Part shown: positions 48,018-56,996 of the stretch, one piece after another
Layout: each line of letters begins with the position of its first letter
Position numbering within the stretch: position 1 is the first letter of the stretch
From: Pseudoxanthomonas wuyuanensis
Lineage (GTDB): Bacteria; Pseudomonadota; Gammaproteobacteria; Xanthomonadales; Xanthomonadaceae
Assembly (NCBI RefSeq): GCF_900215535.1
Contig: NZ_OCND01000004.1
Location: forward strand, 62,001-126,000
Length of the DNA stretch: 64,000 nucleotides
Direction: 5' to 3'
The notes under the pieces: generated by a model
Told to the model about the DNA's origin: nothing
The model's input: the letters and a program-made list of their open reading frames with translations, nothing else
Database searches by the model: none
Translations under genes and position numbers: made by a program

Positions 48018-50600
48018 TCACTTCACCGGGCACTGCACGATGTGATCGGCTTCGTTCTGCGCGCCCAGTGCCAGCCGCGACAGCGAGATGTCGGCCGCGG
48101 CTGCGGTTTCCAGGCGCCACAACCGGTCCAGTTTGGCCACATCCGCACCGGCGGCCGCGAAGCATTTCAGCGGCACTCCCACACGGCTCCATTGGCCGCG
48201 CGGCAATGCCGCCAGCGCGTCGCGCAGCGGCACCCGCGCCGCGCAGTTTTCGCCGCAGCCCACGCCCAGCCAGATATCGCCCTCAGGCAGCGCATCGGCC
48301 TTCAGCGTCATCACCAGCATCACGTCGCCATTGCTTTCGCGCGACAGGTCGATCGCGGTATCGGTCGCAACCACGGCACTGGCGTTGCCCGCGCCGGACC
48401 AGACGAAGCGGCGCGCATCTTCCTGCGCCTGGTGGTCGACGCCGCGCACGGTCAACGTGCCGCCGTCCAGCGCCGCCGGCACCGAGGTCACCTTCTCCGG
48501 CTGCCCGTCGCCGGCCTGCAGCGACAGCGACAGCCCCGGAGCCGGTTCGCCGCGCTGGAAATACACGCCACTGGCGGCCTGCTCGCCGGAAACGCCGGAT
48601 TCTTCCGGCAGCGGCGCCAGATCGCCGTTGTCGGCATAGGTCAGGCCATAGTCGAAGGCGAACAGCGGGTCATAACCCTCCTGACCCACGTTGTTGCGGT
48701 ACTGGTTGGCCGTGCGCGGCCACGAGAAGCTGAGCTTGCCCTTGAAATCGTGCGCCACGCTGCCATCGGCCTTGCGCAGCAGCACGTCGGCGATGCCTGC
48801 GCCTTCCGATCCTGGCAGCCAGGCGGCGACGAAGGCATCGGACGCGTTGATTTCGCGGTTGACCCACAGCGGCCGGCCGCTGATGAACACCGCCACCACC
48901 GGAATGCCATCGGCCTTGAGCCGCTTGATCAGTTCCAGATCGCTGTCGTTGCCCGGCTTGTACAGCAGGTGGGCAATATCGCCCTGGAACTCGGCGTACG
49001 GATCTTCGCCGAATACCACCACCGCCACGTCGGGCTTCTGCGTGTATTTGCCGTCCACCGCCAGCACCGCCTTGCCGCCGGCGGCCTGCGCCTGCTGCTG
49101 GATGCCTTCGAAGATGGTGTCGGCATTGGGGTAGTCGCTGCGCTTGGTGCCGGTGCCCTGCCAGTTCAGCGTCCAGCCGCCGGACTGCTTGCCGACGTCG
49201 TTGGCGCCGTCGCCGGCCACCAGAATGGTCTTGCGCGGATCCAGCGGCAGCACGCCGCCCTGGTTCTTCAGCAGCACCAGCGATTCGCGCACCGCCTGCC
49301 GCGCCACCGCGCGGTGTTCGGGCGCGCCCAGCAGTTCGAACTTGCCGCCCAGCGCGCGCGCGGAAGGCTTGCCGGCCTCGAACAGGCCCAGCCGGAACTT
49401 GACCCGCAGGATGCGCGCCACCGCATCGTCCAGCCGCTCCATCGGAATGGTGCCGGCCTTCACCGCCGCCAGCGTGCTTTCGTAGAAGCCCTTCCAGCTG
49501 TCCGGCGCCATCGCCATGTCCAGGCCGGCATTGATCGTGGCCGGACAATCCTCGTTGCTGCAGCCGGTGATCTGTCCGTGGCCGTTCCAGTCGCCAACGA
49601 TAAAGCCGCCGAACTGCATGCGTCCCTTCAGCACATCGGTCAGCAAGGCGCGGTTGCCGTGCATCTTTTCGCCGTTGAAGCTGTTGAACGAAGCCATCAC
49701 GCTCTGCGCGCCGGCCGCGACCGCCGGCGGGTAGCCGGCGCCATGGATGCGCGCCAGCTCGGCTTCGCTGATCCGGGTATCGCCCTGGTCCTTGCCGTCG
49801 GTGGTGCCGCCGTCGCCCAGAAAATGCTTGACCGAAACGATGACCCGGCTGCTGTCGAGGAAATCCGGATCGCCGACCTTGCCCTGCAGCCCTTCCACCA
49901 CGGCGCCGGCGAAACTGGCGACCACGTCGGGCGACTCCGAATAGCCTTCGTAGGTGCGGCCCCAGCGATCGTCCTGCGGCACCGCCACGGTGGGCGCGAA
50001 CGCCCACTCCATGCCGGTGGTGCGGGTCTCGACCGCGGTGATCTGGCCGATGCGGCGCATCAACTCGGGATTGCGGGTCGCGCCCAGGCCGATGTTGTGC
50101 GGGAACAGGGTGGCGCCGACGATGTTGCTCTGCCCGTGCACGGCGTCGATGCCGAAGATGATCGGAATGGCCTTGCCGCCGCCGCTGGTGTCCATCGACG
50201 CCTCGTAGAACGCATCGGCCAGCGCCAGCCATTCGGCCGGCGAAGCGTCGTACCTGCCGTCGGGGTCGGAATTGCCGCCGGCCAGGATCGAACCGAGCCG
50301 GTACTTGCGCACGTCTTCCGGGGTGATGCTGGCGATATCGCCCTGCACCAACTGGCCGACCTTTTCTTCAACGCTCATCTGCGCCAGCAGGTCGGTCACG
50401 CGCTTCTCCAGCGCGGGGTCCTGGGCCAACGGCCAGCTCACTTCCGGCCAGGGCGATTGGGTCTTGTCCGCCGAAACGGCAGCGCTGTCATTCTTGCAGG
50501 CGGACAGACTCAGCAGCGCCAGCGCCCCAGCAGCGGCAAGCGGCAGCGAGGCGATACGGATGACATGCGCGGAGCGGGTACGGCCAGAGACAGCTTTCAA
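48018..50600 (-). CDS. GH3-family exo-beta-glucosidase lipoprotein
   Basis: This 860-residue glycoside hydrolase family 3 enzyme releases glucose from beta-1,3/1,4 glucans or cello-oligosaccharides. A signal sequence with lipobox LSLSAC (Cys35) anchors the protein. The (beta/alpha)8 domain shows DAVHGQSNIVGAT, VSVKHFLGDGGT and the nucleophile Asp337 in FIVGDWNGHG. The alpha/beta sandwich follows, then a C-terminal extra domain (from about residue 650) typical of ExoP-like enzymes. The start is probably TTG at 50600, seven nt after GGAGG; an ATG at 50633 is in frame but upstream of the ribosome-binding site. Control by the LacI-type regulator is indicated by the operator 89 nt upstream. Confidence 0.93.
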   Translation of the reverse strand: MKAVSGRTRSAHVIRIASLPLAAAGALALLSLSACKNDSAAVSADKTQSPWPEVSWPLAQDPALEKRVTDLLAQMSVEEKVGQLVQGDIASITPEDVRKYRLGSILAGGNSDPDGRYDASPAEWLALADAFYEASMDTSGGGKAIPIIFGIDAVHGQSNIVGATLFPHNIGLGATRNPELMRRIGQITAVETRTTGMEWAFAPTVAVPQDDRWGRTYEGYSESPDVVASFAGAVVEGLQGKVGDPDFLDSSRVIVSVKHFLGDGGTTDGKDQGDTRISEAELARIHGAGYPPAVAAGAQSVMASFNSFNGEKMHGNRALLTDVLKGRMQFGGFIVGDWNGHGQITGCSNEDCPATINAGLDMAMAPDSWKGFYESTLAAVKAGTIPMERLDDAVARILRVKFRLGLFEAGKPSARALGGKFELLGAPEHRAVARQAVRESLVLLKNQGGVLPLDPRKTILVAGDGANDVGKQSGGWTLNWQGTGTKRSDYPNADTIFEGIQQQAQAAGGKAVLAVDGKYTQKPDVAVVVFGEDPYAEFQGDIAHLLYKPGNDSDLELIKRLKADGIPVVAVFISGRPLWVNREINASDAFVAAWLPGSEGAGIADVLLRKADGSVAHDFKGKLSFSWPRTANQYRNNVGQEGYDPLFAFDYGLTYADNGDLAPLPEESGVSGEQAASGVYFQRGEPAPGLSLSLQAGDGQPEKVTSVPAALDGGTLTVRGVDHQAQEDARRFVWSGAGNASAVVATDTAIDLSRESNGDVMLVMTLKADALPEGDIWLGVGCGENCAARVPLRDALAALPRGQWSRVGVPLKCFAAAGADVAKLDRLWRLETAAAADISLSRLALGAQNEADHIVQCPVK

Positions 50601-50688
50601 TGCATTTCCTCCCGGGGTCGGGTAATGGGGCAATCGATGGAATTGTCCGCCGACGGCGCAGCGGAAAGGACGTGAAAGTTTCGCAAAA

Positions 50689-50702
50689 TGGCAGCGCTGT
50701 CA
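50689..50702. promoter_or_regulatory. LacI-family operator upstream of the GH3 gene
   Basis: TGGCAGCGCTGTCA differs at one position from the core of the perfect palindrome at 44200-44217. It lies just upstream of the GH3 start and is the expected target of the same regulator. Confidence 0.82.
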
Positions 50703-51013
50703 AGCGAGCGCCCCAACGGTCCGGTCGGCAATGCCGGACCCCGGCCGCAGGGCATTCCGGCGCTTGCCCGGACAGGACATCGGCACGGCCGCAGAAACAA
50801 GCAGCCATCGGCCGTCGGCGGAATTGCTGTCCTGCAGCATGAAGCGCCGGCACCGCTGTCGCACCCTGGCCGCAGCGCGCGCTCATGCTGCAGCACACAA
50901 TGGAAACCCGGCCCGACTGCGCGAGCACCCGCCAGCGCCTGCCTGACACATGCCGGCCGCCATACGCCGTAGTATCCTGCGCTTCCCTGTCGAACGAAGC
51001 GGAGAGTGAGCGC
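50703..51013. other. Intergenic region between divergent GH3 and lipoprotein genes
   Basis: No gene is supported here. An 11-bp inverted pair (CTGCAGCATGA at 50832 and TCATGCTGCAG at 50883) is present, and the right part should contain the promoter of the lipoprotein gene at 51014. Open frames across it lack coding character. Confidence 0.55.
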
Positions 51014-51490
51014 ATGCGCCGTCATTGGTCTGTGGTGGTAGTGATGGCTGTCGCGGGATTGCTGACCGCCTGCGGCGGCGGCATGGTCAGGCGCGTCTCC
51101 GAGCCGGCCGCCAGCATCCAGCAGTTGACCGTCAACGCTGACGGTAGCTGGTCGGTGCTGTTGAGGCTGCAGAACTACAGCAGCATCCCGATGCGCTTCG
51201 ACACGGTGCAGTTGGACATCGAAGTCGGCGGGCACAGCGCCGGAAAACTGCTGGCTTCGCCGCAGTTGTCGATCGGCCCGGAGTCGGCCGACGCAATCGC
51301 GGTGCCGTTCACGCCCACCTCCGAAGGCCGCATCGTCCTGGCCGATGCGCTGGCCGGACGCCGCTCGCTGGCGTACACGCTGGAGGGCAAGGTCGAAGCG
51401 GTGCCGGAAGAAGGCAAGACCCGCAGCTTCGATATCGATACCCGCAACACGCTCAGCCCGGTCCCGGGGCTGGATGGCGTACTGCGCTGA
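51014..51490 (+). CDS. LEA14-like (WHy-domain) lipoprotein
   Basis: This 158-residue predicted lipoprotein (lipobox LLTAC, Cys20) carries a single beta-sandwich domain like the LEA type 2/WHy family: WSVLLRLQNYSSIPMRFDTVQLDIEVGGHSAG is the typical LxxxNPxxxPl pattern. Plant homologues protect against desiccation; bacterial versions have no settled role. ATG 51014 is used because it starts the signal sequence. A large hairpin separates it from the acyl-CoA dehydrogenase gene. Confidence 0.8.
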   Translation: MRRHWSVVVVMAVAGLLTACGGGMVRRVSEPAASIQQLTVNADGSWSVLLRLQNYSSIPMRFDTVQLDIEVGGHSAGKLLASPQLSIGPESADAIAVPFTPTSEGRIVLADALAGRRSLAYTLEGKVEAVPEEGKTRSFDIDTRNTLSPVPGLDGVLR

Positions 51491-51507
51491 GCCTCCCCAT
51501 CCCGTAA

Positions 51508-51577
51508 GAGCGCCGTCCCCGGCGCGGACTTTTCTTCTCCATCCAGTCAAGAAAAGCCCGCGCCGGGAACGGCGCTC
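51508..51577. repeat. Long hairpin (29-bp arms) before the acyl-CoA dehydrogenase
   Basis: Arms at 51508-51536 and 51549-51577 pair at 27 of 29 positions around a 12-nt loop (core GAGCGCCGT..CGGCGCGG..CTTTTCTT). It ends 24 nt before the start of the acyl-CoA dehydrogenase gene and follows the lipoprotein stop. The GAGCGCCGTCCCGGCG core recurs at 28529, so it belongs to a dispersed REP family and may terminate the lipoprotein transcript. Confidence 0.82.
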
Positions 51578-51601
51578 CTGCCCATCTTGAGAATTGCAGC
51601 A

Positions 51602-53392
51602 ATGAGCACCTACAAAGCCCCCCTGACCGACATCCGCTTCGCGCTGTACGACGTGCTGGGCGCCGAAGCCCTGTTCGCGCAGCTCGGTTACACCGACGCC
51701 ACCCGCGACATTCTCGACGCCGTGCTGGACGAAGCCGCGCGCTTCGCCGAAACCGTACTGGCGCCGCTGAACGGTGTCGGCGATGAAGTCGGCTCCACCT
51801 TCGACAAATCCACCGGCGAGGTCACCACGCCGCCGGGTTTCAAGGCCGCCTACGGCCAGTTCGTCGAGGGCGGCTGGACCGGGTTGACCGCGTCGCCGGA
51901 TTTCGGCGGCCAGGGTCTGCCGCACACGATCGGCGTGCCGCTCAACGAACTGGTCAACGCCGCCAACCTGGCCTGGGGCAATTTCCCGCTGCTCTCGCAC
52001 GGCGCGGTCGAAGCGCTGAAGCAGCACGGCCAGGACTGGCAGCGCGAAGTGTTCCTGAAGCCGCTGGTCGACGGCCGCTGGACCGGCACCATGTGCCTGA
52101 CCGAGCCGCACTGCGGCACCGACCTGGGCCTGCTGAAGACCCGCGCCGAACCCAACGAAGACGGCAGCTATGCCATCACCGGCACCAAGATCTTCATCAC
52201 CGCCGGCGAGCACGACCTGACCGACAACATCGTGCACCTGGTGCTGGCCAGGCTGCCGGACGCACCGGCCGGCGCCAAGGGCATCTCGCTGTTCGTCACC
52301 CCCAAGTTCAAGGTGGCGCGCGATGGTTCGGTGGGCGAACGCAACACCCTGCGCTGCGGTTCGATCGAACACAAGATGGGCATCAAGGGTTCGGTCACCT
52401 GCGTGATGAACTTCGACGGCGCCCAGGGCTACCTGGTCGGCCAACCGCACAAGGGCCTGCAGGCGATGTTTACGATGATGAACACCGCCCGCCTGGGCGT
52501 GGGCCTGCAGGGCATCGGCCTGTCCGAACGCGCCTACCAGAACGCGCTGGCCTATGCCCGCGACCGCCTGCAGACGCGTTCGCTGGCCGGGGCCAAGTTC
52601 CCCGACAAACCGGCCGATCCGATCATCGTGCACCCGGATGTGCGGCGCATGCTGCTGACGGTCAAATCGCTGGTCGAAGGCAGTCGCCTGCTGGCGCTGC
52701 ATGCCGGCACGCTGATCGACGTGGCCAATCATTCGGCCGATGCCGCCGAACGCGAACGGGCCGATACGCTGGTCAGCTTCCTGACCCCCATTTCCAAGGC
52801 CTGCCAGACCGAATGGGGCATCGAGAACACCTACCACGCGCTGCAATGCTTCGGCGGCCACGGCTACATCCACGAGCACGGCATGGAACAGCTGGCGCGC
52901 GATGCCCGCATCACCACGTTGTACGAAGGCACCACCGGCATCCAGGCGCTGGACCTGATGGGGCGCAAGACCGCCTCCACCCAGGGCGCCGGACTGAAGC
53001 TGTTCCTGGCCCAGGTCGAAGCGTTCATCGGGGCGAACGAAAACAATCCGGCAGTGGCCGAGTTCATCGCGCCATTGCGGGAAAAGGCCGCCGAATGGGC
53101 CGGGCTGACCCGCAGCATCCTGCAGCGTGCGGCGCAGGATCCCGAGGAAATCGGCGCCGCCAGCCACGACTACCTGTTCTATTCGGGTTACGTGGTGCTG
53201 GCCTACTGGTGGGCGCGCAGCGTCGCCGCGGCCGACGCCTCATCGCATGGCGAGGCGTTCAAGCAGGCCAAGCTGGAAACCGCGCGCTTCTACTTCGCCC
53301 GCATCCTGCCGCGCACGCTGGCCCACGCCGCCGCCATCGAATCCGGCGCCGCACCGCTGATGGCGATGGCCGCCGAACGCTTCGGCGATTGA
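51602..53392 (+). CDS. Acyl-CoA dehydrogenase (fatty-acid beta-oxidation type)
   Basis: This 596-residue flavoprotein should oxidise acyl-CoA in the first step of beta-oxidation or a related pathway. It has the extended family layout with an N-terminal extension (KAPLTDIRFALYDVLG), core motifs MCLTEPHCGTDLGLLKT, ITGTKIFITAGEHDL and NTARLGVGLQGIGLSERAYQNAL, the catalytic Glu in LYEGTTGIQALDLMGRK, and a C-terminal acyl-CoA dehydrogenase domain. ATG 51602 follows the family start. Substrate chain length is not evident. Confidence 0.94.
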   Translation: MSTYKAPLTDIRFALYDVLGAEALFAQLGYTDATRDILDAVLDEAARFAETVLAPLNGVGDEVGSTFDKSTGEVTTPPGFKAAYGQFVEGGWTGLTASPDFGGQGLPHTIGVPLNELVNAANLAWGNFPLLSHGAVEALKQHGQDWQREVFLKPLVDGRWTGTMCLTEPHCGTDLGLLKTRAEPNEDGSYAITGTKIFITAGEHDLTDNIVHLVLARLPDAPAGAKGISLFVTPKFKVARDGSVGERNTLRCGSIEHKMGIKGSVTCVMNFDGAQGYLVGQPHKGLQAMFTMMNTARLGVGLQGIGLSERAYQNALAYARDRLQTRSLAGAKFPDKPADPIIVHPDVRRMLLTVKSLVEGSRLLALHAGTLIDVANHSADAAERERADTLVSFLTPISKACQTEWGIENTYHALQCFGGHGYIHEHGMEQLARDARITTLYEGTTGIQALDLMGRKTASTQGAGLKLFLAQVEAFIGANENNPAVAEFIAPLREKAAEWAGLTRSILQRAAQDPEEIGAASHDYLFYSGYVVLAYWWARSVAAADASSHGEAFKQAKLETARFYFARILPRTLAHAAAIESGAAPLMAMAAERFGD

Positions 53393-53399
53393 AGTTTTA

Positions 53400-53676
53400 C
53401 AAAGTCGAGTTCGCCGCTTTGGGGGGACGTATTTCCGAACAACGCTGGCAACTGTCCAGAAGCCTGCGGCCCTGGCGTTACCGGACCGTACGCGGCACGG
53501 ACGCCGCGTAAGAGCCCTCATCATGGGTGAGGCAAGCGCTTGCGAAGCACGGCTTCGCGCGGCCGAACGCCCGCCATCTGTGATGGCGGGCCGGGCCCGC
53601 AAAGCGGGTGTTTACGGCGCGTCCCGCAACGCCGGGGCCGCAGGCTTCCACGCAGACATTCCCGCACTCGGAACAA
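53400..53676 (-). repeat. Inverted copy of the dispersed multi-hairpin element
   Basis: Read on the minus strand, this region matches the elements at 45352-46087 and 56585-56996 from the TGCGGGAA..TGGAAGCC start through the GCCCGCCATC/GATGGCGGGC, GCGAAGC/GCTTCGC and GCAAGCGCTTGC hairpins. The terminal inverted repeats are not visible. The 53393-53848 gap contains no gene; its right end is AT-richer (CATTTAGGTATAACC) and probably holds the promoter of the HNH gene. Confidence 0.72.
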
Positions 53677-53848
53677 AAATCTTTCGGGACCTAGGCCGAG
53701 GTTTCTACCGAACCTGATCGAAGAGCAGCGGCCAGGCTCTGCTCTGGCGAAGACCGCACCATCCGGACCTTTTCTCCCCCGATGCGGGGCCGCGCTGACA
53801 TCTGCCTGTACACATTTCTTCAACATTTAGGTATAACCTGTCTCCCCG

Positions 53849-54511
53849 ATGGAGGCAGACACAGCTCAGCTTCACCTGATCGGAACTGGCGTTCCCCGGA
53901 ACCCGGCCCCAGACGTTTTGCACCCCTCTTCCCGCTCCGCCACGGTCCGGCTGCTTTCGCTGGATGCGCATGGCCGCGTACTGGACTGGATCAACTGGCA
54001 GGACGCGACCTGCCTGTATGCCCGCGACGCGGTGGCCTGGACCCTGGGCGAACCGTGCCTGCGCGTGCATGGCGGCACCAGCCGCATCAGCGGCGAGCAA
54101 AGCATCATCGAACTGCACCCCATCGTCGCCTCGCGCGGCCATGCGCGGGCGCAGGCGCTCTCGCCCACCCCGACCCTGACCAACACCGCCCTGTTCGCGC
54201 GCGATGCCCAACTGTGCCTGTACTGCGGCCGCGAATTCTCGCGCCCCTCACTGACCCGCGACCATGTGCTGCCGCTGTCCAAGGGCGGCCGCGATATCTG
54301 GGAAAACGTGGTCACCGCCTGCTTCCAGTGCAATTCGCGCAAGTCCAACCGCACCCCGCAGCAGGCCGGTATGCCGCTGCTGGCGGTGCCCTACCGGCCC
54401 AGCTGGATCGAGCACCTGATCCTGTCCAACCGCAACATTCTGGCCGACCAGATGGCCTTCCTGAAGGCACAGTTGCCCAAGCGCTCAAGAGCCGTAAGAG
54501 TTGAGGGGTAA
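53849..54511 (+). CDS. HNH endonuclease family protein
   Basis: This 220-residue protein has a C-terminal HNH domain with zinc cysteines CLYCGREF and [10 protein letters not shown] and the catalytic H in [13 protein letters not shown] with the central N in WENVVTAC. The N-terminal half ([21 protein letters not shown]) is typical of a housekeeping HNH family found widely in proteobacteria rather than homing or restriction enzymes. The physiological role is unknown. ATG 53849 is the first good start. Confidence 0.88.
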   Translation: MEADTAQLHLIGTGVPRNPAPDVLHPSSRSATVRLLSLDAHGRVLDWINWQDATCLYARDAVAWTLGEPCLRVHGGTSRISGEQSIIELHPIVASRGHARAQALSPTPTLTNTALFARDAQLCLYCGREFSRPSLTRDHVLPLSKGGRDIWENVVTACFQCNSRKSNRTPQQAGMPLLAVPYRPSWIEHLILSNRNILADQMAFLKAQLPKRSRAVRVEG

Positions 54512-54657
54512 AGGGTAAAAGGGGAAAAGCGGCGTCGCTGGGCGCTCGCGGGTTAACCGAACGTGACCCGATCCGGCTTGTCTTCACCCTTCCCCCTTGC
54601 CTCTTCACCTCCTTGGCTTGCCCCGCTTCACACAAGGGGGGGAAAATAGCCGGCCAG

Positions 54658-56574
54658 ATGAAATCCAGCCCGATGATCGACGCCGAACGCTATCCCCGCC
54701 TGTCCCGCATCCAGATCCCCGCCGACCTGCGCGAGTTCGACGAGTCGGAGCTGCCGGCGATCGCCGAGGAACTGCGTGGCTACCTGATCGAATCGGTCGG
54801 CCGCAGCGGCGGCCACTTCGGCGCCGGCCTGGGCGTGATCGAGCTGACCGTGGCCTTGCACTATCTGTACCAGACGCCGGAAGACCGGCTGGTGTGGGAC
54901 GTGGGCCATCAGTGTTACCCGCACAAGATCCTGACCGGCCGCCGCGAGCGCATCCATACGGTCAAGCAGAAGGACGGCGTGGCGCCTTTCCCCAAGCGCG
55001 AGGAAAGCGAGTACGACACCTTCGGCGTGGGCCATTCGTCCACGTCGATCTCCGCCGCGCTGGGCATGGCCATCTCACTGGCGCAGAAAGGCGACGAGCG
55101 CAAGGTGGTGGCGGTGATAGGCGACGGCGCCATGACCGCCGGCATGGCCTTCGAGGCGCTCAACCATGCCGGCGGCATGGAGCCTGAGCCCAACCTGCTG
55201 GTAATCCTCAACGACAACCAGATGTCGATTTCGGAGAACGTCGGCGGGCTGACCAAGATGCTGGGTCGGATGAGCAGCAGCCGCACGCTCAACGCGCTGC
55301 GCGAAGGCGGCAAGAAACTGCTGGGCGACAAGAAAAAGCCGCCGGCGCGCTTCATGCGCCGCTGGGAGGAGCACTGGAAAGGCATGTTCGTGCCGTCCAC
55401 GCTGTTCGAGCAGATGGGCTTCCATTACACCGGCCCCATCGACGGCCATGACGTGGAAGCGCTGGTCGGCGCGCTGAAGGTGCTCAAGACCCTGAAAGGT
55501 CCGCAGCTGCTGCACATCATGACCACCAAGGGCAAAGGCTACGAACTGGCCGAAGGCGACCAGATCGGCTATCACGCCGTGGGGCCGTTCGATCCGGAAA
55601 AAGGCCTTGTCAGCAAGTCCGGCACGAAAAAACCCACCTACACCGATATCTTCAGCGACTGGCTGTGCGACATGGCCGCCGCCGATCCCAGCCTGCTGGG
55701 CATCACCCCGGCGATGCGCGAAGGCTCGGGCCTGGTGCGCTTCAGCAAGGAATACCCGGAGCGCTATTTCGACGTGGCCATCGCCGAACAGCACGCGGTG
55801 ACCCTGGCCGCCGGCATGGCCTGCGAAGGCAGCAAGCCGGTGGTGGCGATCTATTCGACCTTCCTGCAGCGCGGCTACGACCAACTGGTTCACGATGTGG
55901 CCATCCAGCAACTGGACGTGCTGTTCGCCATCGACCGCGGCGGCGTGGTCGGGCCGGATGGCGCCACCCACGCCGGCAACCTGGACCTGAGCTACCTGCG
56001 CTGCGTGCCGCACATGCTGGTTATGGCGCCGGCCGACGAAGACGAATGCCGCAAGCTGCTGAGCACCGGCTTCCGCTACCAGGGGCCTGCCGCGGTGCGC
56101 TACCCGCGCGGCACCGGCCCCGGCGCGGCCATCCAGCCGGGCCTGGAAAGCTTGCCGATCGGCAAGGCGGAGCTGCGCCAGCGCGGTACCCGCGTTGCCC
56201 TGCTGGCATTCGGCTCCACCGTCGCCGCGGCCGAACAGGTCGGGCGCGAGCTGGGCCTGAGCGTGGTCAACATGCGTTTCGTCAAGCCGCTGGACCGTGA
56301 GTTGATCCTGGAGCTGGCGGCAAGCCACCAGGGCTTGGTCACCATCGAGGACAACGTGGTGATGGGCGGCGCCGGTTCCGGCGTGGCCGAACTGCTCAAT
56401 GCCGAGAATGTGCTGCTGCCGGTGCTGCACCTGGGCCTGCCGGACGAATTCCAGCATCACGCCAGCCGCGAGGATCTACTGGCCGAAGCCGGCATCGATG
56501 CCGCCGGCATCCGCGCCTCCGTGTTGAAGCGGTGGCCGCAACTGGCGGCCGCTCCGCTGACCGCGGCAGGCTGA
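54658..56574 (+). CDS. dxs: 1-deoxy-D-xylulose-5-phosphate synthase
   Basis: This 638-residue thiamine-diphosphate enzyme condenses pyruvate and glyceraldehyde 3-phosphate, the entry step of the MEP isoprenoid pathway. ThDP/Mg motif [18 protein letters not shown] is intact, followed by [14 protein letters not shown], the catalytic region [19 protein letters not shown] and the C-terminal transketolase domain. ATG 54658 is used; ATG 54673 ([13 protein letters not shown]) is an alternative. In Xanthomonas dxs is, as I recall, also not far from the gum cluster. Confidence 0.96.
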   Translation: MKSSPMIDAERYPRLSRIQIPADLREFDESELPAIAEELRGYLIESVGRSGGHFGAGLGVIELTVALHYLYQTPEDRLVWDVGHQCYPHKILTGRRERIHTVKQKDGVAPFPKREESEYDTFGVGHSSTSISAALGMAISLAQKGDERKVVAVIGDGAMTAGMAFEALNHAGGMEPEPNLLVILNDNQMSISENVGGLTKMLGRMSSSRTLNALREGGKKLLGDKKKPPARFMRRWEEHWKGMFVPSTLFEQMGFHYTGPIDGHDVEALVGALKVLKTLKGPQLLHIMTTKGKGYELAEGDQIGYHAVGPFDPEKGLVSKSGTKKPTYTDIFSDWLCDMAAADPSLLGITPAMREGSGLVRFSKEYPERYFDVAIAEQHAVTLAAGMACEGSKPVVAIYSTFLQRGYDQLVHDVAIQQLDVLFAIDRGGVVGPDGATHAGNLDLSYLRCVPHMLVMAPADEDECRKLLSTGFRYQGPAAVRYPRGTGPGAAIQPGLESLPIGKAELRQRGTRVALLAFGSTVAAAEQVGRELGLSVVNMRFVKPLDRELILELAASHQGLVTIEDNVVMGGAGSGVAELLNAENVLLPVLHLGLPDEFQHHASREDLLAEAGIDAAGIRASVLKRWPQLAAAPLTAAG

Positions 56575-56584
56575 GCGCTGCTGC

Positions 56585-56996
56585 GGCGGGCCAAGGGCTG
56601 AGGTATCCCCGCTTTTTCCGAAGCCAGTCGCCCCCCTGACCAGCCATTGAGCTGTTGAAAGGCGCCGAAGAGGGTTCCTCGTTCAAGTGCGGGAAACGCC
56701 TACTTGGAACCCAGTGGCCAGGGCAGTGCAGGACACCCCGTAAACACCCGCTGCGCGGGGCCGGCCCGCCATCGCAGATGGCGGGCGTTCGGCTACGCGC
56801 GAAGCGGTGCTTCGCAAGCGCTTGCCTCACCCCTGTGGGCTCTTCCGCGGCATCCATGCCGCGGACGGTCCCGCACCGCCCTGGTCACCGACTTCTGGGT
56901 ACTTGGCTGGCGCTCGTAGAAAGGCGTTCCGAAGCCGAGCTCCTCCGAAAGTGGGCGAAGAAGAATCTGCAGGGATACCTCAGGCCAAGGCCCGCC
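56585..56996. mobile_element. Dispersed multi-hairpin element, 412-bp copy with terminal inverted repeats
   Basis: Ends at 56585-56612 and 56969-56996 are inverted copies matching at 24 of 28 positions (inner edge CTGAGGTATCCCCGC). The interior has the same ordered hairpins as the 45352-46087 copy. The right end touches the stop codon of the gumN-like gene. No protein gene is inside. This fills the whole gap between dxs and the gumN-like gene. Confidence 0.8.

Noticed and set aside
47781-50675. 964-codon plus-strand open frame opposite the GH3 gene
   Set aside because: Low-information antisense translation of a well-conserved enzyme gene.
50597-53167. 856-codon minus-strand open frame opposite the acyl-CoA dehydrogenase
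   Set aside because: Shadow of the dehydrogenase; no ribosome-binding site or family match.
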